A stretch of 64,000 nucleotides of DNA from Lachnospiraceae bacterium (GTDB lineage Bacteria > Bacillota > Clostridia > Lachnospirales > Lachnospiraceae): NCBI GenBank assembly GCA_015057425.1, contig SVEL01000008.1:1-64000 (forward strand), given 5' to 3'. Below the pieces are notes generated by a model, which saw nothing but the letters and a program-made list of their open reading frames with translations, ran no database searches and was not told where the DNA came from. This document shows, one piece after another, positions 53,690 to 61,631 of the stretch. Numbering within the stretch: the first letter of the stretch is position 1; every line of letters begins with the position of its first letter. The position numbers were made by a program, and so were the translations under genes.

Positions 53690-54517
53690 ATGTTAAGAAA
53701 AAGAATGAGTTTTGCGTATTTACTATTAAGCGATATTAAGCAGGGAATTATAAGCAGAATATGGTGGTATATGGCTGCTATGCCTATAGTTATATACCTT
53801 ATACTGATGTTTTCAAATGAACTGAACGGAATGTTGTCAGATGGTGTAACAAGGCTTACAGTTACAGATATTTTTACATATGTATATGAGGGTGTGAAAA
53901 TCTTTGAAAGAAAAGAAGATATGACTTTTCCTGTAATGTTTGTTTCTTATATAATGGTTCCGTTTATAATAACATCTTATTATCCGTTTAATGATTTTGA
54001 GGAAAGAGGAAAGGTCATTTTTACGAGGACAAGAAAAAGAAGCTTGTGGTGGTACTCAAAGTGCCTTTGGAATGTGGTAAGTATCGTTACATATCAGTTG
54101 ATTATGCTTATAACTGCCATAGGGTATTGCGTTATGGGAGGCAAGGTGTCTTTTGAACCAAGTGAAAAAGCGGCAGTTCATCTGGGGATTGTTACAATGG
54201 ATTGTAAACTTTCAGACATATTTATATATGTATTTATAATCCCGACACTGACGATTATAGCGTTATCATTTCTTCAAATGACCATATCCGTCATTATGTC
54301 ACCGGTTTATGGTATGATGGTGCAGGTTGTTATGCTTGTTCTATCAATATTTGTATATAGTCCGTTATTACCGCATAATTTCCTTATGCTAAGAAGAAGT
54401 GCAATGGTAATTGATAATGGATATAAGCTACCGGTTGTAATAACGGTTTGTGTGATTATATCAGTTATATCTGTAATTGTAGGACGAAATGTAATAGAAA
54501 AAAAGGATATTTTGTAA
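53690..54517 (+). CDS. ABC-2-type permease, second subunit
   Basis: 275 residues, six membrane helices, same length and layout as the first permease but distinct sequence. The cytoplasmic loop NDFEERGKVIFTRTRKRSLWWYSK parallels RDKKTGYIKNLFTRSEKKNYLVSK in its partner, both ABC-2 coupling loops. This supports an ancient duplication and a heterodimer. The ATPase gene follows after 39 bases. Confidence 0.78.
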   Translation: MLRKRMSFAYLLLSDIKQGIISRIWWYMAAMPIVIYLILMFSNELNGMLSDGVTRLTVTDIFTYVYEGVKIFERKEDMTFPVMFVSYIMVPFIITSYYPFNDFEERGKVIFTRTRKRSLWWYSKCLWNVVSIVTYQLIMLITAIGYCVMGGKVSFEPSEKAAVHLGIVTMDCKLSDIFIYVFIIPTLTIIALSFLQMTISVIMSPVYGMMVQVVMLVLSIFVYSPLLPHNFLMLRRSAMVIDNGYKLPVVITVCVIISVISVIVGRNVIEKKDIL

Positions 54518-54556
54518 TTCGGAGGATTCGATGGAACACTTCGGAATGGAGGAAGT

Positions 54557-55186
54557 ATGTATATAGAATTGAAAGACTATGTAAAGGTTATTAAAAAAGC
54601 AGTCATACTTGATCATGTCAGTTATAAATTTGAACAGGGAAAAATATATGGACTCAAAGGCAAAAACGGTTCAGGAAAAACTATGCTCATGAGAGCCGTA
54701 TGCGGTCTGATTAAGAAGACAAGCGGTCAGGTTATTATAGATGGAGAAGAACTTGAAAAGGATATTTCTTTTCCAAGAAGTGTAGGCGTGTTGATTGAAA
54801 ATCCTGCATTCCTACCAAATGAAACCGGTTTTTGGAACCTAAAGATTTTGGCATCACTACAAAGCAGAATTAGCGATGATGACATAAGAGGGACTATAGA
54901 CAGGGTTGGGCTTAATCCTGATGATAAGAGACAGTACAGAAAGTATTCTCTCGGTATGAAGCAGAGGCTTGGAGTTGCAGCGGCAATAATGGAAAAGCCG
55001 GATATAATCCTTCTTGATGAACCGATAAACGCATTGGATGAAGACGGCGCATTGCTTATACGTAACATTCTCCGAGAAGAAAAGGAACGTGGAGCTATTA
55101 TTCTTATAGCATGTCATGATACTGAAGAGTTGGAATTATTATCTGACGAAATAGTGGTTATAAGTGAAGGAAAGATATTGCAATAG
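54557..55186 (+). CDS. ABC ATPase of exporter
   Basis: 209 residues: Walker A GKNGSGKT, Q-loop LIENPAFLPN, signature YSLGMKQR, Walker B ILLDEPINALDE and switch ACHD. It lacks the C-terminal extension of BcrA-type ATPases, a minimal domain. GGAGGAAGT precedes the ATG. It closes the five-gene unit and is followed by a terminator. Confidence 0.88.
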   Translation: MYIELKDYVKVIKKAVILDHVSYKFEQGKIYGLKGKNGSGKTMLMRAVCGLIKKTSGQVIIDGEELEKDISFPRSVGVLIENPAFLPNETGFWNLKILASLQSRISDDDIRGTIDRVGLNPDDKRQYRKYSLGMKQRLGVAAAIMEKPDIILLDEPINALDEDGALLIRNILREEKERGAIILIACHDTEELELLSDEIVVISEGKILQ

Positions 55187-55213
55187 AGACTATCAAAATG
55201 ATAGTCTTTTTTT
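55187..55213 (+). terminator. Terminator of exporter locus
   Basis: 9-bp stem AGACTATCA/TGATAGTCT with an AAA loop and eight T. Confidence 0.9.
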
Positions 55214-55216
55214 GTG

Positions 55217-55245
55217 TTTTACCTTGTTTACTAAACAAGGTAAAA
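55217..55245. promoter_or_regulatory. Perfect 29-bp palindrome, probable lacZ operator
   Basis: Arms of 14 bases (TTTTACCTTGTTTA and its complement) around a single C. The core GTTTACTAAAC is like LacI/GalR-family operators of low-GC Gram-positives. A partial copy AGTAAACAAAA lies at 55250. It is just upstream of the -35 box of lacZ. Confidence 0.65.
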
Positions 55246-55261
55246 TGCAGTAAACAAAATA

Positions 55262-55290
55262 TTGACATTTGTTTTCACGTATGGTTAAAT
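55262..55290 (+). promoter_or_regulatory. Promoter of lacZ
   Basis: TTGACA (55262-55267), 17 bases, TTAAAT (55285-55290), extended -10 TG at 55282. A leader hairpin (55321-55361, CAGGGAACAT/ATGTTCCTG) follows before the CGGAG site. Confidence 0.65.
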
Positions 55291-55375
55291 GTTAATAGAG
55301 ATAAACTATTGCTATTTGTGCAGGGAACATCGCAGGTAGCTTGTAAAAAACTATGTTCCTGGAACGGAGTAAAAT

Positions 55376-58300
55376 ATGATACCTACATTAGATTGGCTTG
55401 GTAATCCTGAAGTGTTTCAGGTGAACAGAATTAAAAAACATTCAGACCATAAGTGCTATACAGACGGAAAACAGTTAAAACAAAGTCTTAACGGAACGTG
55501 GAAGTTTACATTTTCAGATAATCCGCAGACAAGAGAAGAGGATTTTTATAAGACAGACTTTGATATTTCTAAGTTAAATGATATTACAGTACCGGGACAT
55601 ATGTCATTACAGGGATATGGACAGGTACAGTATACTAACGTAATCTATCCTTGGGACGGATGGGTTGGCGGAAAGCCACCGGTTATTTCCGATACTATGA
55701 ATGAAGTAGGCGGATACGTTATAGATGTTGATATTGATGACGTGCTTAAAGGTAAGAGAATTTTTATATCTTTCCAAGGTGTTGCAACTGCATTTTATCT
55801 TTATGTAAACGGACAGTTTGTTGGATATTCGGAAGACAGTTTTACACCGGCCGAATTTGACATAACAGATTTTGTTATAGACGGAAAGAACAGAATCGGA
55901 GTTGAAGTTTTCCAGAGAAGTACAGGTGACTGGCTTGAAGACCAGGATTTTTGGAGACTTTACGGAATTTTCAGGGAAGTATATCTTTATGCCGTACCTG
56001 ATGTACATGTAAGAGATTTATTTATTCACACAAATGTTAAGGACGATTATAAGACAGTTACGCTTTCGATGGATGCGGATGTTGTAAGCTCTGATAATTA
56101 TTATGAGGAAAATTCAGCTGCAGCAGAGGATGTTACAGTAAGTATTAAGCTTAATGATATGGCAGGAAATACTGTTTTGGATGTTGTAGATGTATGTCTT
56201 GAGGAAGCTTTCGGACCTGAATTTGATATTCCGGAGGCAAAGCTTTGGAGTGGTGAAAATCCATACCTATATGATTACATAATTACGGTTTCAAAAGATG
56301 GCAGAGAAGTTGAAACTGTAAAAGGTAAGTTAGGTTTAAGAAGATTTGAAATAAAGGATAAGATTATGCTTCTTAATGGCAAGAGAATTGAGTTTTTCGG
56401 CGTTAATCGTCATGAATTCAGCCATAAGGGCGGTAGAGTTGTATCTGAAGAGGAAATGCTTTGGGATATTAAGTTTATGAAGCAGCATAATATCAATGCT
56501 GTACGTACCTGCCACTATCCTGATGATTCAAGATGGTATGAACTATGCGATGAGTACGGTATTTATCTTATAGATGAAGCTAATCTTGAAACACACGGTA
56601 CATGGGCAAAGCCTGATGTTGATCCCATAGACATCCTTCCGGGAAGTACACCACAGTGGTTAAATATAGTCTTAGACAGAGCAGAGTCTGTTTTGGAACG
56701 CGATAAAAACCATCCGTCTGTACTTATCTGGTCATGCGGTAATGAAGCGCACAGTGGAAATAACATATACCAAATGGCTGAATATTACAGAAAGAAAGAT
56801 CCGTCAAGAATCACACATTATGAAGGTGTATGGGCGGACAGGACATATGATGCAACGTCTGATGTGGAAAGCAGGATGTATTGCAAAGTGCCGGGTATTA
56901 TTGAATATCTTGAAAATAATCCAAAGAAACCATTTATAGAGTGTGAATACAGTCATGCTATGGGTAATTCTAATGGTAATCTTGATGAATATATTGCATT
57001 GCTTGATAAGTATCCGATGTATCAGGGCGGATTTATCTGGGATTATATAGATCAGTCTCTTGAAAAGGATGACGGATATGGCGGCAAAATGCTGGCTTAC
57101 GGTGGTGATTTTGGTGACAGACCACACGACCTTAATTTCTGCGTAAACGGACTTATTTTAGGTAATAGGACTACTACACCTAAGATGCAGGAGGTTAAGT
57201 ATCTTTACCAGATGTTTAATGTAACACCTGACAGAGGCGGAGTACATATTAAGAACAGATGCCTCTTTGAAGGTACAGAGAAATACAAGCTTGTAACATG
57301 GCTTCTTATAAATGGCGAGAAGTTCGGAGTACAGGAATTAGATGTAGACGTACCTGCTCTTAGCGAGAAATACATTGAAGTAGTAAGACCTATGCCGATG
57401 ATTCTTGGCGAATGTGTGGCGCAGGCATCACTTGTACTTAAAAATGACGAAAAGTGGGCTGATGCCGGTCATGAAGTAGCATTTGGAGAAACAATGATTG
57501 AAAGTATTTTCGATATAGAACTTAAGGGAACACAAAAGGAAAAGAGTACTCTTAAAGTTGTAAGAGGTTCTGACGATACAGGTGTTCACGGAGATGGATT
57601 CTCATATTTGTTCTCGACACATTTTGATGGCCCTATATCTATCAGAAAGAATGGAAAAGAGCTGCTTGCAAGACCTGCAAAACCTTGCTACTACCGTGCT
57701 TCAACTGACAATGACAGGGGTTGCGGATATATGTTTGATTCGGGCATATGGCAGTATGCAGAGAAGTGGCAGAGAAGAATAGACTTCGACGTTTTAGAGG
57801 ATGAATACGGAGTGACTATTATATATAAATATGAACTTCCTTTATGCGAAAATTCCGAAACAATAGTATATGGTAAAGGTCATATTGTAAATGCTGATGG
57901 GGCTGCCGGTGGCAACAATGATGGCAACAATAACCGTAAGGGAATAGTTGTAACTGTTGCTTACAGAGTCGTAAATGATGGCGACTGTACAGTTACCTGC
58001 TCATATCCGGGAGCGAAGGGAGTAGCACATCTTCCTGAGTTCGGTATGCAGTTTATATTTGACAAGTCATTTGAAGAATATGCTTATTATGGTAAGGGAC
58101 CGATGGACAACTACTGTGACAGAAACCGCGGTGCAAGAATGGGAAGATTTACTGATACCGCAACAGATAATTTTGTTAATTACAGTATCCCTCAGGAATG
58201 CGGCAACAGAACAGAAGTAAGAGAACTTAAGGTAACAGACGGTGAGAATGCTGTTTGCTTTAGTGCAAAGGATGCACCGTTTGAGTGTTCGGTACTTCAT

Positions 58301-58489
58301 TACAGTGCAAGCCAGATAGAAGAAGCAATGCACTCAGTTGAACTTCCAAGACCAACATATACATTTGTAAAAGTACTTGCTTCACAGATGGGTGTTGGCG
58401 GTGATGACAGCTGGGGTGCTCAGGTTCATGAACCATACAGAATATACGGTGAAAATCCAATAGAATTTAAGTTTGTTATAAGCTTATAA
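55376..58489 (+). CDS. lacZ: Beta-galactosidase (GH2, LacZ type)
   Basis: 1037-residue GH2 enzyme, the length of E. coli LacZ, hydrolysing lactose and galacto-oligosaccharides. Sugar-binding and jelly-roll domains come first, then the barrel with acid/base Glu457 in GNEAHSGN and nucleophile Glu524 in ECEYSHAMGN, then the C-terminal domain 5 with GPMDNYCDRNRG. No signal peptide; cytoplasmic. No lactose permease is nearby. Galactose-containing products of the GH53 galactanase are plausible substrates. Controlled by a promoter with a perfect palindrome. Confidence 0.95.
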   Translation: MIPTLDWLGNPEVFQVNRIKKHSDHKCYTDGKQLKQSLNGTWKFTFSDNPQTREEDFYKTDFDISKLNDITVPGHMSLQGYGQVQYTNVIYPWDGWVGGKPPVISDTMNEVGGYVIDVDIDDVLKGKRIFISFQGVATAFYLYVNGQFVGYSEDSFTPAEFDITDFVIDGKNRIGVEVFQRSTGDWLEDQDFWRLYGIFREVYLYAVPDVHVRDLFIHTNVKDDYKTVTLSMDADVVSSDNYYEENSAAAEDVTVSIKLNDMAGNTVLDVVDVCLEEAFGPEFDIPEAKLWSGENPYLYDYIITVSKDGREVETVKGKLGLRRFEIKDKIMLLNGKRIEFFGVNRHEFSHKGGRVVSEEEMLWDIKFMKQHNINAVRTCHYPDDSRWYELCDEYGIYLIDEANLETHGTWAKPDVDPIDILPGSTPQWLNIVLDRAESVLERDKNHPSVLIWSCGNEAHSGNNIYQMAEYYRKKDPSRITHYEGVWADRTYDATSDVESRMYCKVPGIIEYLENNPKKPFIECEYSHAMGNSNGNLDEYIALLDKYPMYQGGFIWDYIDQSLEKDDGYGGKMLAYGGDFGDRPHDLNFCVNGLILGNRTTTPKMQEVKYLYQMFNVTPDRGGVHIKNRCLFEGTEKYKLVTWLLINGEKFGVQELDVDVPALSEKYIEVVRPMPMILGECVAQASLVLKNDEKWADAGHEVAFGETMIESIFDIELKGTQKEKSTLKVVRGSDDTGVHGDGFSYLFSTHFDGPISIRKNGKELLARPAKPCYYRASTDNDRGCGYMFDSGIWQYAEKWQRRIDFDVLEDEYGVTIIYKYELPLCENSETIVYGKGHIVNADGAAGGNNDGNNNRKGIVVTVAYRVVNDGDCTVTCSYPGAKGVAHLPEFGMQFIFDKSFEEYAYYGKGPMDNYCDRNRGARMGRFTDTATDNFVNYSIPQECGNRTEVRELKVTDGENAVCFSAKDAPFECSVLHYSASQIEEAMHSVELPRPTYTFVKVLASQMGVGGDDSWGAQVHEPYRIYGENPIEFKFVISL

Positions 58490-58494
58490 AAATG

Positions 58495-58535
58495 AAGGTG
58501 TAAAGTCTTGATACATTAATAAGACTTTACACCTT
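58495..58535. terminator. Bidirectional terminator after lacZ, carrying shared repeat
   Basis: Perfect 15-bp stem (58495-58509 with 58521-58535). Its 3' arm contains the repeat element also found at 59030 and 33868. It separates lacZ from convergent small genes. Confidence 0.8.
58507..58532. repeat. Inverted-repeat copy, left
   Basis: 26-base copy matching the reverse complement of 59030-59055 at 25 of 26 positions. The pair brackets two small genes. Confidence 0.75.
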
Positions 58536-58550
58536 TTAAGTTTAATCTAT

Positions 58551-58739
58551 CTAATTTAATATTTTAAAATTATCTGTATTGACACCCAATGTGTGTAGCT
58601 TGTTTTCCTGCACATTTATCTGATAGTCTAATTCTTTATTAACTCCTGTTTCAGCATCTTTAATACGTAATAAATTAACATAGTAATTAATTTCATAGTT
58701 AATCATTTCATCCCTGCTCATTAATTCTTCTACCTCCAT
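58551..58739 (-). CDS. Small helical protein, paralogue of 33946-34128
   Basis: 62 residues, helical, no signal. Shares DEMIN, the NLLRIK stretch, ELDYQI and LGVNTDN with the protein at 33946-34128. AAAGGAGGGAG precedes the ATG. Its first residues MEVEE are also those of the gene upstream (58805-58975), as is the DNA around the start (ATGGAGGTWGAAGAA). Function unknown. Confidence 0.65.
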   Translation of the reverse strand: MEVEELMSRDEMINYEINYYVNLLRIKDAETGVNKELDYQINVQENKLHTLGVNTDNFKILN

Positions 58740-58804
58740 AATACTCCCTCCTTTAATATAAGATACATATAGTATAGGCGTTTAAAATATAAAATTATGT
58801 TATG

Positions 58805-58975
58805 TTAAAATTTTAATTTCTCATTAATTTTGTTGATTTGTTTTGTAGCTTTTTTGATAATTTTTTCATTGTGTTCCAGCTCAGCCAGTTCTAAAACTTC
58901 CTGCCAATCTTCTAATTCATCAAGTAGTAACCCTTTGTACTGTTCATTAGTCATCCCCATTTCTTCAACCTCCAT
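58805..58975 (-). CDS. Small acidic helical protein
   Basis: 56 residues: MEVEEMGMTNEQYKGLLL then Glu/Leu-rich helices and a Lys-rich end. The ATG at 58975 follows AAAGGGTGGTGA at a good distance; the longer start at 58996 lies in that site. It is the first gene of a pair with the paralogue at 58551, 66 bases apart, and is read from the promoter at 59008-59036. No known family; short unnamed proteins with MTNEQYK starts are common in Clostridia. Confidence 0.6.
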   Translation of the reverse strand: MEVEEMGMTNEQYKGLLLDELEDWQEVLELAELEHNEKIIKKATKQINKINEKLKF

Positions 58976-59007
58976 ATATTCACCACCCTTTATCACGATA
59001 TGTTTAT

Positions 59008-59036
59008 ATTATAGGAGTTTTTAGTGCGAGTGTAAA
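59008..59036 (-). promoter_or_regulatory. Promoter of small-gene pair with shared upstream element
   Basis: Minus strand TTTACA (59036-59031), 17 bases, TATAAT (59013-59008). The ten bases before it, TTAATAAGAC, are conserved at the two other copies. Confidence 0.7.
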
Positions 59037-59055
59037 GTCTTATTAATTTATCAAG
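59030..59055. repeat. Inverted-repeat copy, right
   Basis: Partner of 58507-58532 (one mismatch in 26). It overlaps the -35 box of the small-gene pair. Confidence 0.75.
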
Positions 59056-59148
59056 GAACTTTATATATTTATATAGGATTATAACACAAAAAATAAACAC
59101 ATACAATAAGTTAATTAACAAAAAGTATATATAATATAAAACTCAAAG

Positions 59149-59176
59149 TTGACAACAAAAATTAAAGTGTTATAAT
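59149..59176 (+). promoter_or_regulatory. Promoter of thrS leader
   Basis: TTGACA (59149-59154), 16 bases, TATAAT (59171-59176), extended -10 TG at 59168. Confidence 0.75.
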
Positions 59177-59182
59177 ATTAAA

Positions 59183-59415
59183 AAAATAAAAAACACGTTG
59201 ACGAGACGAGTAAGTAACACACAAGGATTACAGAGAGAAGCATAATGGTGTGAGTGCTTTATCCGGTGGTACCGAAGACTACCTCTGAGTGGCCCCAATC
59301 CGGTCCGGTGATTCCGTTATAATCATAATGAGTGGTTTTATACAATTAGGGTGGAACCGCGGATTTAAAGATTATCCGTCCCTTTGGCTATGCAGATAGC
59401 TAAAGGGACTTTTAT
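59183..59415 (+). ncRNA. T-box leader of thrS
   Basis: The T-box sequence AGGGTGGAACCGCGG is at 59348-59362, followed by a terminator stem 59378-59391/59396-59409 and a T tail. The upstream part folds as Stem I with an AGTAAG bulge at about 59210. The 3' side reads ACT ACC at 59278-59283, both threonine codons and the likely specifier region. Uncharged tRNA-Thr should favour the antiterminator and allow thrS transcription. Confidence 0.93.
59378..59415 (+). terminator. T-box terminator
   Basis: 14-bp stem GTCCCTTTGGCTAT/ATAGCTAAAGGGAC with one G-U, then TTTTATT. Confidence 0.85.
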
Positions 59416-59435
59416 TATGAAACAATGAGCCAAGT

Positions 59436-59470
59436 AAAACAGACTTGTGCTTGCACAAAAGTCTGTTTTT
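59436..59470 (+). terminator. Second terminator between T-box and thrS
   Basis: AAACAGACTT/AAGTCTGTTT stem with inner TGTGC/GCACA and a five-T tail, 25 bases after the T-box terminator. It is not part of the usual T-box design. Confidence 0.7.
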
Positions 59471-59575
59471 ATTTGGCGAATGTAGATAATGAGAAGTGAA
59501 AGTACGAAGTACGGAAACTTCGAATTATCCGGGTGCGAGAGCTTTGAAAAAGCGAAGCAACCGGTTTCATATATA
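59471..59575 (+). repeat. GC-richer palindromic insert before thrS
   Basis: About 100 bases with short inverted repeats: GTAC-GAA-GTAC, GAAACTTC and GCTTTGAAAAAGC. Like the insert behind argS, it follows a hairpin whose loop holds GCTTGC. It is in frame with thrS but composition and position argue against coding. Confidence 0.4.
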
Positions 59576-59618
59576 TGATAGATTCATAAATATAATTTTA
59601 AGAAAGGTAGGAAAAGTG

Positions 59619-61574
59619 ATGAAGATTACACTTAAAGATGGCTCTTTTAAAGAGTATGACAGTTCAATGGCAGTTATTGATATTGCAAAAGATATCAGCG
59701 AAGGCCTTGCAAGAGTAGCATGTGCAGCAGAAGTAGATGGAAAGGTTGTTGACCTTAGAACAGTAGTAGATACTGACTGCCAGTTAAATATCCTTACATT
59801 TAATGATGATGCAGGTAAAGCAGCTTACAGACATACAGCATCACATGTACTTGCAGAAGCAGTAAAGAGAGTATTTCCTGAAGCAAAGCTTGCTATAGGA
59901 CCATCTATAGATACAGGATTTTATTATGATTTTGAACATGAATCATTTTCAAGAGAAGACCTTGATAAAATCGAAGCAGAGATGAAAAAGGTTATTAAGG
60001 AAAATGCAAAAATTGAAAGATATACACTTCCGAGAGAAGAAGCTATTAAGTTTATGGAAGAAAAGGGAGAACCATATAAGGTTGAGCTTATCAGAGACCT
60101 TCCTGAAGATGCAGAGATATCATTCTACAGTCAGGGTCATTTTGTAGATCTTTGTGCAGGACCACATCTTATGAGCACAGGTGTTATAAAGGCATTTAAG
60201 CTTATTTCTTCATCAGGTGCATATTGGAGAGGAAATTCAGACAACAAGATGCTTTCGAGAATTTATGGTACAGCATATACAAAGAAAGAAGATTTAAATG
60301 CTTACCTTGAACATCTTGAAGATATCAAGAAACGTGACCACAACAAGCTTGGCAGAGAGATGGAACTTTTTACAACAGTTGATGTTATCGGTCAGGGACT
60401 TCCTCTTATAATGCCTAAGGGTGTAACTATCATCCAGACACTTCAGAGATGGATTGAAGATGAAGAAGAGAAACGTGGATATGTAAGAACAAAGACACCT
60501 CTTATGGCTAAGTCAGACCTTTACAAGATTTCAGGCCACTGGGATCACTACAAGGAAGGTATGTTTGTACTTGGGGATGAAGAAACAGATAAAGAAGTAT
60601 TTGCCCTTCGTCCTATGACATGTCCATTCCAGTACTATGTATACAAAGCAAGCCAGAAGAGCTATAGAGATTTGCCTATCAGATATGGTGAAACATCTAC
60701 ACTTTTCAGAAATGAAGATTCAGGTGAAATGCACGGACTTACAAGAGTAAGACAGTTTACAATTTCAGAAGGTCATCTTGTTGTTCGTCCTGACCAGATG
60801 TATGAAGAATTTAAGGGTTGTCTTGCCCTTGCAAGCTATTGCTTAAGAACACTTGGTGTTGAAGAAGATGTAACATACAGACTTTCAAAGTGGGACCCTA
60901 ACAACAAAGAAAAATATGTCGGTACTGCAGAAGTTTGGGAAGAAACACAAGGCGCTATCAGAAACATCTTAACAGAGCTTAATATTCCATTTGTGGAAGA
61001 AGAAGGCGAAGCTGCTTTCTATGGCCCTAAGGTAGATATTCAGGCTAAAAATGTATATGGCAAAGAAGATACTATGATTACAATTCAGTGGGATGCAATC
61101 CTTGCTGAACAGTTTGATATGTACTATGTGGACCAGAATGGTGAAAAGGTAAGACCATACATCATTCACAGAACATCTATGGGATGCTATGAAAGAACAC
61201 TTGCATGGCTTATTGAAAAGTACGCAGGTTTGTTCCCAACATGGTTATGTCCTGAACAGGTAAGAGTGCTTCCTATTTCAGAGAAATATCAGGATTATGC
61301 TGCAAGCGTTGAAGCTAAGCTTAAGGAAAATGGTATCAGATGTACAGTTGATAATCGTTCTGAAAAGATTGGTTTCAAGATTAGAGAAACAAGACTTAAC
61401 AGAGTTCCATATATGCTTGTTGTAGGCCAGAAGGAAGAGGAAGAAGGTAAGGTATCAGTAAGAAGTCGTTATCTTGGTGATGAAGGTCAGAAAGATATTG
61501 ATACATTTATCGATGAAATCTGCAAGGAAATCAGAACTAAAGAAATTCGTAAGATAGAAGTAACAAACGAATAA
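59619..61574 (+). CDS. thrS: Threonyl-tRNA synthetase
   Basis: 651-residue class II synthetase. The TGS domain occupies 1-62. The editing domain has HTASH (His72, His76), GHFVDLCAGPH and further histidines. The catalytic core carries the zinc ligand Cys335 in RPMTCP (E. coli Cys334), and the C-terminal anticodon domain starts around 550. The ATG at 59619 follows AAAGGTAGGAAAAG; the long in-frame upstream stretch is leader RNA. Expression is set by the T-box. Confidence 0.97.
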   Translation: MKITLKDGSFKEYDSSMAVIDIAKDISEGLARVACAAEVDGKVVDLRTVVDTDCQLNILTFNDDAGKAAYRHTASHVLAEAVKRVFPEAKLAIGPSIDTGFYYDFEHESFSREDLDKIEAEMKKVIKENAKIERYTLPREEAIKFMEEKGEPYKVELIRDLPEDAEISFYSQGHFVDLCAGPHLMSTGVIKAFKLISSSGAYWRGNSDNKMLSRIYGTAYTKKEDLNAYLEHLEDIKKRDHNKLGREMELFTTVDVIGQGLPLIMPKGVTIIQTLQRWIEDEEEKRGYVRTKTPLMAKSDLYKISGHWDHYKEGMFVLGDEETDKEVFALRPMTCPFQYYVYKASQKSYRDLPIRYGETSTLFRNEDSGEMHGLTRVRQFTISEGHLVVRPDQMYEEFKGCLALASYCLRTLGVEEDVTYRLSKWDPNNKEKYVGTAEVWEETQGAIRNILTELNIPFVEEEGEAAFYGPKVDIQAKNVYGKEDTMITIQWDAILAEQFDMYYVDQNGEKVRPYIIHRTSMGCYERTLAWLIEKYAGLFPTWLCPEQVRVLPISEKYQDYAASVEAKLKENGIRCTVDNRSEKIGFKIRETRLNRVPYMLVVGQKEEEEGKVSVRSRYLGDEGQKDIDTFIDEICKEIRTKEIRKIEVTNE

Positions 61575-61596
61575 TTAATGATAATGCAGTAAAGTT

Positions 61597-61631
61597 AAAG
61601 GCTGTCGCGATTTTGCGACAGCCTTTGTTTT
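61597..61631. terminator. Convergent terminator
   Basis: 12-bp stem AAAGGCTGTCGC/GCGACAGCCTTT with a GATTTT loop, T-rich on the right. Confidence 0.88.

Noticed and set aside
55198-55404. 68-residue plus-strand ORF over the lacZ control region
   Set aside because: It runs through the T tail, the palindrome and the promoter, and has no ribosome site.
58507-59055. Insertion sequence bounded by the inverted repeats
   Set aside because: No transposase is present and no target-site duplication is visible; the right copy doubles as a promoter.
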